Assembly: GCA_030037575.1 (NCBI GenBank)
Contig: JASHRB010000619.1
Location: 1-5,773, forward strand
Reading direction: 5' to 3'
Source: Candidatus Sulfotelmatobacter sp.
GTDB taxonomy: Bacteria; Acidobacteriota; Terriglobia; Terriglobales; Acidobacteriaceae
Length of the DNA stretch: 5,773 bases
Every line of letters starts with the position of its first letter. Positions within the stretch are counted from its first letter, which is position 1. This document shows positions 1 through 5,773 of the stretch, piece by piece. The notes beneath the pieces are model-generated. The model saw only the letters and a list, made by a program, of their open reading frames with translations, made no database searches and was not told the DNA's origin. The translations under genes were made by a program, and so were the position numbers.

Positions 1-515
1 CTCAGAAAAGGAATGTCCTGCGGATTCTCCAACAGATCAACTAGGCGGCAACATGCATTCAGGAATTCCGGTGTGGTCTGGCCGATCGATATAGCGGGAC
101 TGTCAGTCGGAGCTTCTGCGATATTAATTTCCTCACGGTTGAGCAACTCTCGCACCATGGGCATGTCCAACTTGATTGAGAGTGCGAGACAAGGAACCTC
201 CTCGGTCGCCGTGCCCACCCAGCTCACGATCGGCAAATCCACCGCAGTCACGACGAAGCGCGACTTGTCGTAGATAAAGCTGGTCCTGCCAAGGTTCACG
301 TGCTTGCTGCCTTGTGCGACCACGATAATTCCCGGATGGTAGGTCATCCGGCATGGCGGGGTAGGCGCAGTCCGCTGGTGGAGGCTGACGCCCGGAATTT
401 CCGTTGTCCGATTCTCTTCCTTGCCCATGAAGAAGGCAATCTTTTTTGCGAGTTCTGTGTGCAAACCGTGGGCAGTGTTTGGTTTCAGAGCTGTGCTTTC
501 TCTGCCGCCTTTCAT
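1..515 (-). CDS. AraC-family transcriptional regulator, AraC_N domain, partial (3' end off the window)
   Basis: Reading the minus strand from the ATG at 515 gives 171 codons open to the left edge. The product matches the N-terminal AraC_N domain (PF06719) of the AraC family: TEIPGVSLHQRTAPTPP (residues 38-54), the VVAQGSKHVNLG core (65-76), YDKSRFVVTAVDLPIVS (82-98), a LALSIKLD strand (110-117) and RLVDLLENPQDIPFL (157-171). The C-terminal helix-turn-helix pair, which should bind DNA, lies outside the window. The start is supported by a GAGG ribosome-binding-like sequence 8 bases upstream and by the family's usual N-terminal length. The gene is divergent from the aldo/keto reductase at 684. 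Regulators of this subgroup, such as E. coli YqhC, often control a neighbouring aldehyde or keto reductase, so I infer that it regulates the rightward genes. The effector cannot be told from sequence. Family assignment is secure; the target is inference. Confidence 0.88.
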   Translation of the reverse strand, partial: MKGGRESTALKPNTAHGLHTELAKKIAFFMGKEENRTTEIPGVSLHQRTAPTPPCRMTYHPGIIVVAQGSKHVNLGRTSFIYDKSRFVVTAVDLPIVSWVGTATEEVPCLALSIKLDMPMVRELLNREEINIAEAPTDSPAISIGQTTPEFLNACCRLVDLLENPQDIPFL

Positions 516-1679
<1,164 letters not shown>

Positions 1680-1756
1680 TCGCGGCCTCCGTCGTTCTTG
1701 AATGTGCACTTGTCTGCTGACTCAAAAGAACCGAAGGCAAGGAAGGACTACCGAAC

Positions 1757-2182
1757 GTGAAATCGAACTTGGCTATTCTCGGGTTGTGTTTGATGAGCGC
1801 GCCGTGGACGTTTGCACAGACGGGCACCGGTAGTTCCTCCAACCCTGCTGCGCCGACTGCAGGGCCAACGGTTCGAACCTCTGCCGGAATCGTGCGCGGC
1901 GTGACCGAAGGAGACGTTTCGAGCTTCAAGGGAATTCCCTTTGCTTCTGCGCCGATTGGTGATAACCGCTGGCGTCCGCCTCAACCCTTGCCGCCGTGGC
2001 AGGGAGTACGCGATGCCAGCAAGTTCGGCGCGGATTGTGCGCAGACAGCATTTCGCCCCGGCGCGGCTTCGATGTCGCCGACCTCCTCGGAGGACTGCCT
2101 GTTTCTTAATGTTTGGCAACCTGCCGGAGTAGCCTCGGGAGCAAAACTGCCAGTGATGGTTTGGATTTACGGGGGCGGATTT
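1757..2182 (+). pseudogene. Type-B carboxylesterase, N-terminal fragment
   Basis: The fragment starts with GTG at 1757, with AAGGAAGGA about 10 bases upstream. Residues 1-21 form a Sec signal peptide ending near FAQ, so the enzyme would be exported. The mature part matches the N-terminus of type-B carboxylesterases (COesterase, PF00135): TSAGIVRGV (41-49), [19 protein letters not shown] (57-75), the family signature EDCLFLNV (112-119) and the oxyanion-hole segment MVWIYGGGF (134-142). Family proteins run to about 500 residues. Similarity stops after F142 (base 2182); a further 29 codons to a stop at 2270-2272 lie antisense to the end of the cupin gene and do not look like esterase. The nucleophile serine (GESAG) and acidic residue are absent, so this fragment cannot be active. 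It follows the reductase in the same direction. The matching C-terminal end of such an enzyme sits inverted at 2731-3152. Confidence 0.85.
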
Positions 2183-2208
2183 CCACGCATTCTCGGCTGG
2201 AAGGCCCT
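2183..2208. other. Rearrangement junction: esterase fragment meets the 3' end of the cupin gene
   Basis: The esterase reading ends at 2182 and the stop codon of the oppositely oriented cupin gene occupies 2209-2211. The 26 bp between belong to neither recognisable reading. If an inversion occurred, its left breakpoint is here and these bases are the former downstream flank of the cupin gene. I see no transposase, terminal inverted repeat or target-site duplication. Confidence 0.5.
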
Positions 2209-2670
2209 TTACTTCACGCTGCTGTATTCCTCGTCGGTAACAGGCTTCAACCAAACTGTTTTTCCCTTTTGAGTCGGTGTAACCGCAATGTAGGCAAAGC
2301 TGCTATTGGGCGCTGCTGCGTGCCAGTGCTCTACTCCGGGAGGGCACTTGATCACATCTCCCTTATGGACGATCTGTATCGGCTTTCCTTTTTCTTGGTA
2401 ATACCCTGTGCCTTCAGTGATGAGCAGCACCTGACCTCCCGGATGGATATGCCAATCCAGCTTTGCACCGGGACCATAAACTGCTTGAGCGATGCTGGGA
2501 TCGAAGGTACTGTCTCCAACATTGAGCTCACTGAGCCAGATATTCCCCGTGTGATTTTTTGCGGTGGATAGTTCACCCTTCGGGAAAGTCGGCTCCGTCG
2601 TTTGTCCTTGGAACTGAGAGGCGAATAAGAGGCTTACTGCAAAAGCCATAATGCGAAGTCTTGTTCTCAT
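2209..2670 (-). CDS. Secreted single-domain cupin, Mn hydroxynitrile-lyase-like, 153 aa
   Basis: Residues 1-23 form a Sec signal peptide (basic MRTRLR, then a hydrophobic stretch, cleavage near FQG-QT), so the protein should be periplasmic or secreted. The rest is one cupin barrel (cupin_2, PF07883). Motif 1 is [20 protein letters not shown] (73-92) and motif 2 is [12 protein letters not shown] (109-120). The metal ligands are expected to be H74, H76, Q80 and H115, the H-H-Q-H set of the manganese cupin hydroxynitrile lyase of Granulicella tundricola, and H117 matches a further active-site His of that group. The C-terminus VTDEEY (144-149) also fits. These cupins sit in many detoxification clusters and true hydroxynitrile lyase activity is not assured. 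The start has AAAGGAG about 10 bases upstream. On the minus strand the gene begins 60 bp after the end of an esterase C-terminus, suggesting an old esterase-cupin transcript, now running against the upstream reductase. Confidence 0.85.
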   Translation of the reverse strand: MRTRLRIMAFAVSLLFASQFQGQTTEPTFPKGELSTAKNHTGNIWLSELNVGDSTFDPSIAQAVYGPGAKLDWHIHPGGQVLLITEGTGYYQEKGKPIQIVHKGDVIKCPPGVEHWHAAAPNSSFAYIAVTPTQKGKTVWLKPVTDEEYSSVK

Positions 2671-2730
2671 GCTTTGTTTCTCCTTTGTGTCTCATGTGAC
2701 AGACGGTCAAGTAAATAAGCTAGAGCCGTT

Positions 2731-3152
2731 TCAGAAATCGGCACGTTTCCCCGATTCGGTCGCTAGTTGCATCACATCCAGTCGCGCTTTCCAGGGATCC
2801 GGAACGGCGCCAGCCGAGCCATTGGGTGGATATCGAAGATCAAGTCTTTGCTCGGATCGTAACGCGGCCAAGGCGGCAGGCCCACGCCATTCGGATCGCC
2901 GGTCTTGGCGAAATTGACCCAGTAGCTTTGCGCAATCCGGGAGACCGCCAGGTCCTGGGCTGTCGGCGGCGGTGGGGGAGGACCGAAGAAGGCCGTGCCC
3001 AATGTGCCGAATACGAATCCGATTTCGCTACCATGCGGTGTTCCGTCCTTAAATCGCTCTCGCATCCCTGGCATTTGAGAACGCGCAGTACGCTCTGGTG
3101 CGGGATGGAACTTCGCAAGAGCATAGACGCACAGAGCACCAACCCTACGATC
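2731..3152 (-). pseudogene. Type-B carboxylesterase, C-terminal fragment with frameshift
   Basis: The minus strand codes the end of a type-B carboxylesterase. Visible are a VYALAKF strand (3125-3105), then from the Met at 3074 GTPHGSEIGFVFGTLGTAFF with the catalytic His (codon 3035-3033), then SRIAQSYWVNFAKTGDPNG and LPPWPRYDPSKDLIFDIHP. Here the frame fails: the continuing frame reads out of family, whereas a shift at the GGG run 2824-2826 restores the expected NGSAGAVPDPWKARLDV and stops with TGA at 2733-2731. A one-base deletion, real or a sequencing error, explains this. An in-frame TGA at 3155-3153 limits the fragment on the upstream side. The piece lacks everything from the oxyanion hole to the last 130 or so residues. 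It may be the missing end of the fragment at 1757-2182, inverted together with the cupin gene, or it may come from a second esterase. Confidence 0.85.
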
Positions 3153-3161
3153 TCAATGCCG

Positions 3162-3188
3162 GAAGTCTGCGTGATATTTGCAGACTTC
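3162..3188. repeat. Perfect 9-bp inverted repeat (hairpin) next to the esterase breakpoint
   Basis: GAAGTCTGC at 3162-3170 is exactly complementary to GCAGACTTC at 3180-3188, with a 9-base spacer. On the plus strand a TTTTT run follows at 3192-3196, three bases past the stem, so a weak intrinsic terminator reading rightward is possible. The long spacer and even symmetry would also suit a dyad operator. It begins only 7 bp from the upstream limit of the esterase C-terminal fragment. Confidence 0.4.
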
Positions 3189-3244
3189 ACGTTTTTGAGA
3201 CAGAAAAAGCAACAACCGTTTCGGCAGTTTCGACATAGCTCTAA

Positions 3245-3333
3245 TTTGTTTACCAAAGGTATATATATTTCGGAATTCTTAAACTAGCCAATGGTTTATG
3301 TTTGTGCTAATTTATAGACCATGGGTAAACAAA
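3245..3333. promoter_or_regulatory. AT-rich leader of the AbiEi-like remnant, with two inverted repeats
   Basis: TTTGTTTACC (3245-3254) is perfectly repeated in inverse at GGTAAACAAA (3324-3333), 69 bases away and overlapping the start of the small gene. Inside this, ATGGTTTAT (3291-3299) pairs with ATAGACCAT (3314-3322) except for one T-G position, and this inner stem covers the ATG at 3321. The stretch TATATATA (3260-3269) and the general AT content stand out from the surrounding sequence. Known AbiEi antitoxins repress their own promoter by binding inverted repeats, so these may be operator remnants. That is inference; no confident -35/-10 pair could be set. Confidence 0.3.
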
Positions 3334-3431
3334 ATAAAAAGAAGTTAAACCGGCTGCAGCGCTCCCTTCCTGAAGGCTTGGTCGCTGACGCGGCCTGGCT
3401 GGAAAAGAACGGTACCCCATTTGATCGATAA
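3321..3431 (+). pseudogene. AbiEi-like type IV antitoxin, N-terminal remnant, 36 codons
   Basis: From the ATG at 3321 the product is a Lys/Asn/Arg-rich start (MGKQNKKKLNRLQR) followed by SLPEGLVADAAWLEKNG, then a short unrelated tail TPFDR and a stop. The pattern LNRLxRxLPEGLxVxAAWLxxxG is the first part of the winged-helix domain at the N-terminus of AbiEi-family antitoxins, transcriptional repressors of type IV toxin-antitoxin pairs. In that family it continues with a second helix (YSxxLRSxYV.SGWL) that is missing here, so the break is near base 3413. Neither the rest of the antitoxin nor an AbiEii-type nucleotidyltransferase toxin is present in the window. There is no clear ribosome-binding site before the ATG. 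The identification rests on a short segment recalled from memory and could be wrong. Confidence 0.5.
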
Positions 3432-3469
3432 TCAGACCCTCGTACTTGGCCAGCTTTTTGATCTCCTTA
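3414..3469. other. Unassigned piece between two truncated genes
   Basis: About 55 bp lie between the point where the AbiEi-like match ends and the point where the protease match ends. On the minus strand one frame reads VRKEIKKLAKYEGLIIDQMG, lysine-rich and helix-like, but I cannot tie it to a family. It is probably a scrap of a third sequence joined in during rearrangement, or filler from an assembly join. Confidence 0.35.
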
Positions 3470-3814
3470 CGCACCGGTCCCGATACCATCGACATTCTTG
3501 TCGTCACCTGTAACCACGAGCGTTACAGCGGGTGACACCTGCCGAAAAATAGAAACACCCTTCGCACCGCGAGTGAGTTGAGGTTCCCGGTAGTTCGAGA
3601 GAATTCGAGCGCCTCGATCAAAAAAAAGAAAGGCATTCAAAGTCGATTCTGGTTCCGTGATGGGTGAAGCTTGCGATTTCGGTGCGGCGCTGAACTTCGC
3701 GTCCTGAATCAGCTCGGATAACTCTTGCGCTGCCATTTGAGACGAGAGCACAGCACTTCCCGAAGCCAAGAGACACAACACGAAACGAGCGGTGTTAAGC
3801 CGGAGAAACATCAT
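3467..3814 (-). pseudogene. Secreted trypsin-like serine protease, N-terminal fragment
   Basis: The ATG at 3814 follows AAGGAG by 6 bases, a good ribosome-binding site. Residues 1-29 form a Sec signal peptide (hydrophobic FVLCLLASGSAVL, cleavage near MAA-QE). After a linker comes VSPAVTLVVTG (93-103) and GIGTGA (110-115). This pattern, SPAV.LV.T...G.GTGA, is how trypsin-like S1C/DegP-type domains begin, just before the strand leading to the catalytic His (normally TNxHV). The frame meets TAA immediately after GIGTGA, so His, Asp and Ser of the triad are all missing and the product cannot be a protease. Assignment from such a short conserved region is reasonable but not certain. The gene follows the repeat protein by about 105 bp on the same strand, so the two may have shared a transcript. 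Confidence 0.6.
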
Positions 3815-3919
3815 TTGATTCTCCTTGACTCTTGAATGGCGTTCGTTCAGAAAACACAGGAATCACAGCACTCCCATGAGTTCAACGGACGCCTATCCGA
3901 GCTTACGTCCTGGGCACTA

Positions 3920-4357
3920 TTAGTCTTCTTCCAACACCGGGGCCGTAACCGTGTAGGGATTGGTCGGGCTTTGGGAGCTATACGGACTTCCATACAGACC
4001 AAAATGGTTGTTGATGCTGTTTGGAGCAAATGGGCTCCCGTGTTGTCCGAACTCGTTCGAGGTCGAATCCTGTGCAAACCGGTTGGCGCTATAACGCCCG
4101 AGATAAGTCCCATCCTCCGCAGTGATCCTAGGCGCATCGGTCGCATAAGGATTCGTGGCACTGTAGGGACTGTATGGGCTTCCATACTTCCCGTAACGGT
4201 TGTTAATGCTGTCCGGCGAATAGGGACTACCCCACCGTCCGTACACATTCGAGGTTGAGTTTGGGTCGTACTGGTTTGCGCTCAATCTGCAGCCCGTGAT
4301 CGATTGAGCCGAAGCAATCAGGGTCAAACTTCCGAGCAGAACTACAGTACGAAGCAT
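3920..4357 (-). CDS. Secreted Tyr/Pro/Ser/Asn-rich two-repeat protein
   Basis: From the ATG at 4357 the protein has 145 residues. An in-frame GTG at 4369 would add four residues, but it sits only 1 base after the AGGGGA that could act as ribosome-binding site; the ATG is about 13 bases away, so the start is uncertain. A hydrophobic segment MLRTVVLLGSLTLIASAQS is a signal peptide. The mature protein is almost wholly two copies of a 64-residue unit built on SAN-STSN-GSP-SINN-GSPYS-TNPY. Within each unit the motif YG..GSPYSP..NN is itself doubled. I know this as a widespread family of small exported proteins of unknown function in soil and plant-associated bacteria; I do not know a role and give none. 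The low hydrophobicity and the repeats suggest an extended extracellular or periplasmic protein. It lies upstream of the truncated protease and 151 bp downstream of hipA. Confidence 0.8.
   Translation of the reverse strand: MLRTVVLLGSLTLIASAQSITGCRLSANQYDPNSTSNVYGRWGSPYSPDSINNRYGKYGSPYSPYSATNPYATDAPRITAEDGTYLGRYSANRFAQDSTSNEFGQHGSPFAPNSINNHFGLYGSPYSSQSPTNPYTVTAPVLEED
3923..4285 (-). repeat. Coding tandem repeat, period 64 codons (192 bp), two copies
   Basis: Counted from the GTG at 4369, the first unit covers residues 29-92 and the second 93-147. Six anchor motifs recur at exactly 64 residues: SAN 30/94, STSN 38/102, GSP 47/111, SINN 54/118, GSPYS 63/127 and TNPY 72/136. Both copies keep spacing without gaps, so the duplication is clean, while the residues between the anchors have diverged. 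Confidence 0.85.
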
Positions 4358-4519
4358 GGTTTCATTCACTTCCCCTTTCCGGCAGAAGAACGAGCGCAGG
4401 TTTGACTTTTTGCGGCTTTTTTTCTTGAGGGATATTGTTCATTCTCAAAACGCTGTAATTGATGAGACTACTTGACGCGTGGATCAAGGTCTATCCCGCC
4501 CGATGGATGAGAATGTACG

Positions 4520-5758
4520 TTACGTCACTGTAGCAGCGACTCGAAGAATCTGCTTGTCGATGGAGGCACGCAGATCCTTGGGCAGCAGGTCGGCTTGTTC
4601 GAGACCCTTCCACGCGGTGGCCGCGCGCTCCGCCGTCTCAACCGCGATTTTCCACAGCGGGCTTGCCGGAATCCGGGCCGTGTCGGCAAAGCGTCGCATC
4701 TGATTCTGCGTGATTTCGGACAGGCTGCGGCTGCCCCCGAAACTTAGGGCAAGCGTGTCGTTGGGAATATAAGGGAGCGTCGCCACGAAATCGTATCCCG
4801 GCGACAGGACCGGCTTGCGCTGGTCGGGATAGAGGAGGGACCAGTTCTTGAGATGCATATTGGCGTTGCCAATTACAACGGAGAACACGACGCGACGGAC
4901 AAACTCAGCGACGGCGTCCTCACCCGCCTCTGCCCACAGGACGGACGCGATGTTGGCATAGCTGTGATACCGGTATTTGTTATTCGGATACTGCCCGAAC
5001 ACTTGCGAGAAGTCCTCCATGTGAAGGCGAACTCCCCCGGCCATGCGGTCGAAGCGCTGCACGGCAAGAGCCTTGGTTCCCGGCGCGCGCGCCTCCTCGG
5101 GCAGGCCTTTGATCTCCGCCATCGTAACGAGGCGGTTGTCCGGTACCACGATGCCAGTGCGGCGCGCGAGTTCCAGCATCGCAAATTCATTCTCAGGAAC
5201 GGCGGCGAAACGGGCGGAGGGCAACTTGACGATCCATGACCCGCCCATGCCTCCGGCGGGAATGGTCAGGCCGCCGGATGCTTCCATGACGGCGGAAAAC
5301 TTCAACTGCACGCCGGCAAGAGAGAACCGTAGTACAGCCTCGCGCGGGTGATCATCATCATGATCATCATGATGACGGGAATCATCGTCCTTTATATCGC
5401 CCTCAAGGGGCTCGATGACGAGCGCGCCGGGGAGATCGGCGCCGAGAACAGCGAGGAGGAAGAATTCGCGCTCAGGGTTAACATCCGCAAGCTTTGCGAG
5501 ATACTCGCGCAGGTGACCTTCGGGGAGCAGGTTCGAGAAAAAGGGCGGCACGCGGCGCGGCACCGGGCGGAAGGCCGTCACGAGCCCACCGGTGCGGCCC
5601 TTGAACGAGAGGCTCAAAGTCGCGCGCTGCGGGTCGTCGATGTAGTCCTGCTCGAACGCAAAGATCTGGCGGTCGCCCGCAAGGCGGTTCATGACACCGA
5701 TCCGACGTCCGTGCAGGCGAACGCCGAGCGCATTGAGCTTTCTCGGATCAAACTTCAT
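4520..5758 (-). CDS. hipA: HipA-family Ser/Thr kinase-like protein, 412 aa, catalytic Asp replaced by Asn
   Basis: Full-length HipA homologue, the toxin side of HipBA toxin-antitoxin pairs; E. coli HipA phosphorylates glutamyl-tRNA synthetase and induces persistence. The N-terminal HipA N-domain (Couple_hipA, PF13657) spans about 10-115, with PPFFSNLLPEGHLREYLAK (71-89). A His/Asp-rich linker (121-138) follows. The kinase core (HipA_C, PF07804) has FSLAGVQLKFS (145-155), matching the autophosphorylated-Ser loop (S146 for S150), WIVKLPS (175-181) with the ATP-binding Lys, QRFDR (234-238), EDFSQVFGQYPNNKY (248-262), GNANMHLKNWSLLY (297-310) and YDF (322-324) with metal-binding D323. In E. coli the fourth residue of the GNAN block is catalytic D309; here it is N300 (codon AAT). 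N305 is kept. A GAGGA ribosome-binding site lies about 8 bases before the ATG. Any hipB would be to the right, outside the window. The gene looks more GC-rich than the centre of the window, which hints at separate acquisition. Confidence 0.92.
   Translation of the reverse strand: MKFDPRKLNALGVRLHGRRIGVMNRLAGDRQIFAFEQDYIDDPQRATLSLSFKGRTGGLVTAFRPVPRRVPPFFSNLLPEGHLREYLAKLADVNPEREFFLLAVLGADLPGALVIEPLEGDIKDDDSRHHDDHDDDHPREAVLRFSLAGVQLKFSAVMEASGGLTIPAGGMGGSWIVKLPSARFAAVPENEFAMLELARRTGIVVPDNRLVTMAEIKGLPEEARAPGTKALAVQRFDRMAGGVRLHMEDFSQVFGQYPNNKYRYHSYANIASVLWAEAGEDAVAEFVRRVVFSVVIGNANMHLKNWSLLYPDQRKPVLSPGYDFVATLPYIPNDTLALSFGGSRSLSEITQNQMRRFADTARIPASPLWKIAVETAERAATAWKGLEQADLLPKDLRASIDKQILRVAATVT
5345..5398 (-). 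repeat. Trinucleotide (GAT/CAT) repeat coding a His/Asp linker in HipA
   Basis: Within hipA a run of GAT and CAT triplets (densest at 5350-5375) codes much of the linker DDDSRHHDDHDDDHP between the N-terminal subdomain and the kinase core. The unit is three bases, so slippage would change linker length without breaking the frame. Other HipA-like proteins have variable acidic linkers here; the alternation of His and Asp is the unusual part. Confidence 0.6.
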
Positions 5759-5773
5759 CGCGCGGTTCCTCGG

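Noticed and set aside
2113..2571. Plus-strand open frame of 152 codons
   Set aside because: It lies antisense to the cupin gene, whose signal peptide, metal ligands and ribosome-binding site are convincing.
2840..3256. Minus-strand frame starting VNKLEL with many Cys
   Set aside because: It overlaps the esterase C-terminal frame, which has clear family motifs; the Cys-rich look is a frame artefact.
3307..3507. Minus-strand frame with VRKEIKKLAKYEGLIID
   Set aside because: It crosses two gene junctions and is antisense to the AbiEi-like remnant; only the short unassigned piece is noted.
3836..4258. Open frames on both strands over the repeat protein
   Set aside because: They are shadows caused by the biased codon use of the repeat units; only the frame with a signal peptide and regular 64-residue repeats is real.
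3923..4285. Possible CRISPR array or iteron origin from repeated sequence
   Set aside because: The repeats are a coding duplication of 192 bp with divergent bases, not short identical direct repeats with spacers.
4370..4519. Possible terminator after hipA or small RNA in the hipA - repeat protein gap
   Set aside because: There are T-rich runs near 4406-4431 but I found no stem beside them that would make a convincing terminator or RNA.

Overview
The window reads as a chromosomal stretch from a free-living Gram-negative bacterium of moderate GC content. Several products carry Sec-type signal peptides. The aldo/keto reductase and the secreted cupin resemble proteins I associate with Acidobacteriota (Granulicella/Terriglobus-like soil bacteria), but that taxonomic guess comes from memory and is weak. 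The hipA gene at the right end looks richer in G+C, by eye, than the middle of the window.

Left part (1-2182): a partial AraC-family regulator with an AraC_N sensor domain runs off the left edge on the minus strand. It is divergent from an intact aldo/keto reductase, which is followed on the same strand by the first third of a secreted type-B carboxylesterase. A divergent AraC_N regulator plus reductase recalls the E. coli YqhC - YqhD/DkgA aldehyde-response circuit.

Middle part (2183-3469) is a mosaic. The esterase breaks directly after its oxyanion-hole GGGF motif. The next gene, on the opposite strand, is an intact secreted cupin of the manganese hydroxynitrile-lyase-like type. Upstream of the cupin, also on the minus strand, lies the C-terminal end of a type-B carboxylesterase, with the catalytic-His region and a one-base frameshift near 2825. 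The simplest reading is an ancestral reductase - esterase - cupin operon in which a segment was inverted and about half of the esterase was lost. The region continues with a 9-bp hairpin, an AT-rich stretch with two more inverted repeats, and a 36-codon remnant that looks like the N-terminus of an AbiEi-type (type IV toxin-antitoxin) antitoxin. An unassigned piece of about 55 bp follows, and then the truncated N-terminus of a secreted trypsin-like protease on the minus strand. At least three gene breaks lie within 1.3 kb, so this is either a rearrangement scar or an assembly chimera.

Right part (3470-5773): all on the minus strand. A secreted Gly/Ser/Pro/Tyr/Asn-rich protein with two 64-residue repeats lies upstream of the truncated protease. 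Upstream of that is a full-length HipA-family kinase whose expected catalytic Asp reads Asn (residue 300) and which has a His/Asp-rich linker coded by a trinucleotide repeat. Any hipB partner would lie beyond the right edge.

I found no convincing new multi-gene system. The points most worth following are the split and inverted esterase, the HipA Asp-to-Asn change, and the AbiEi remnant with its inverted repeats.
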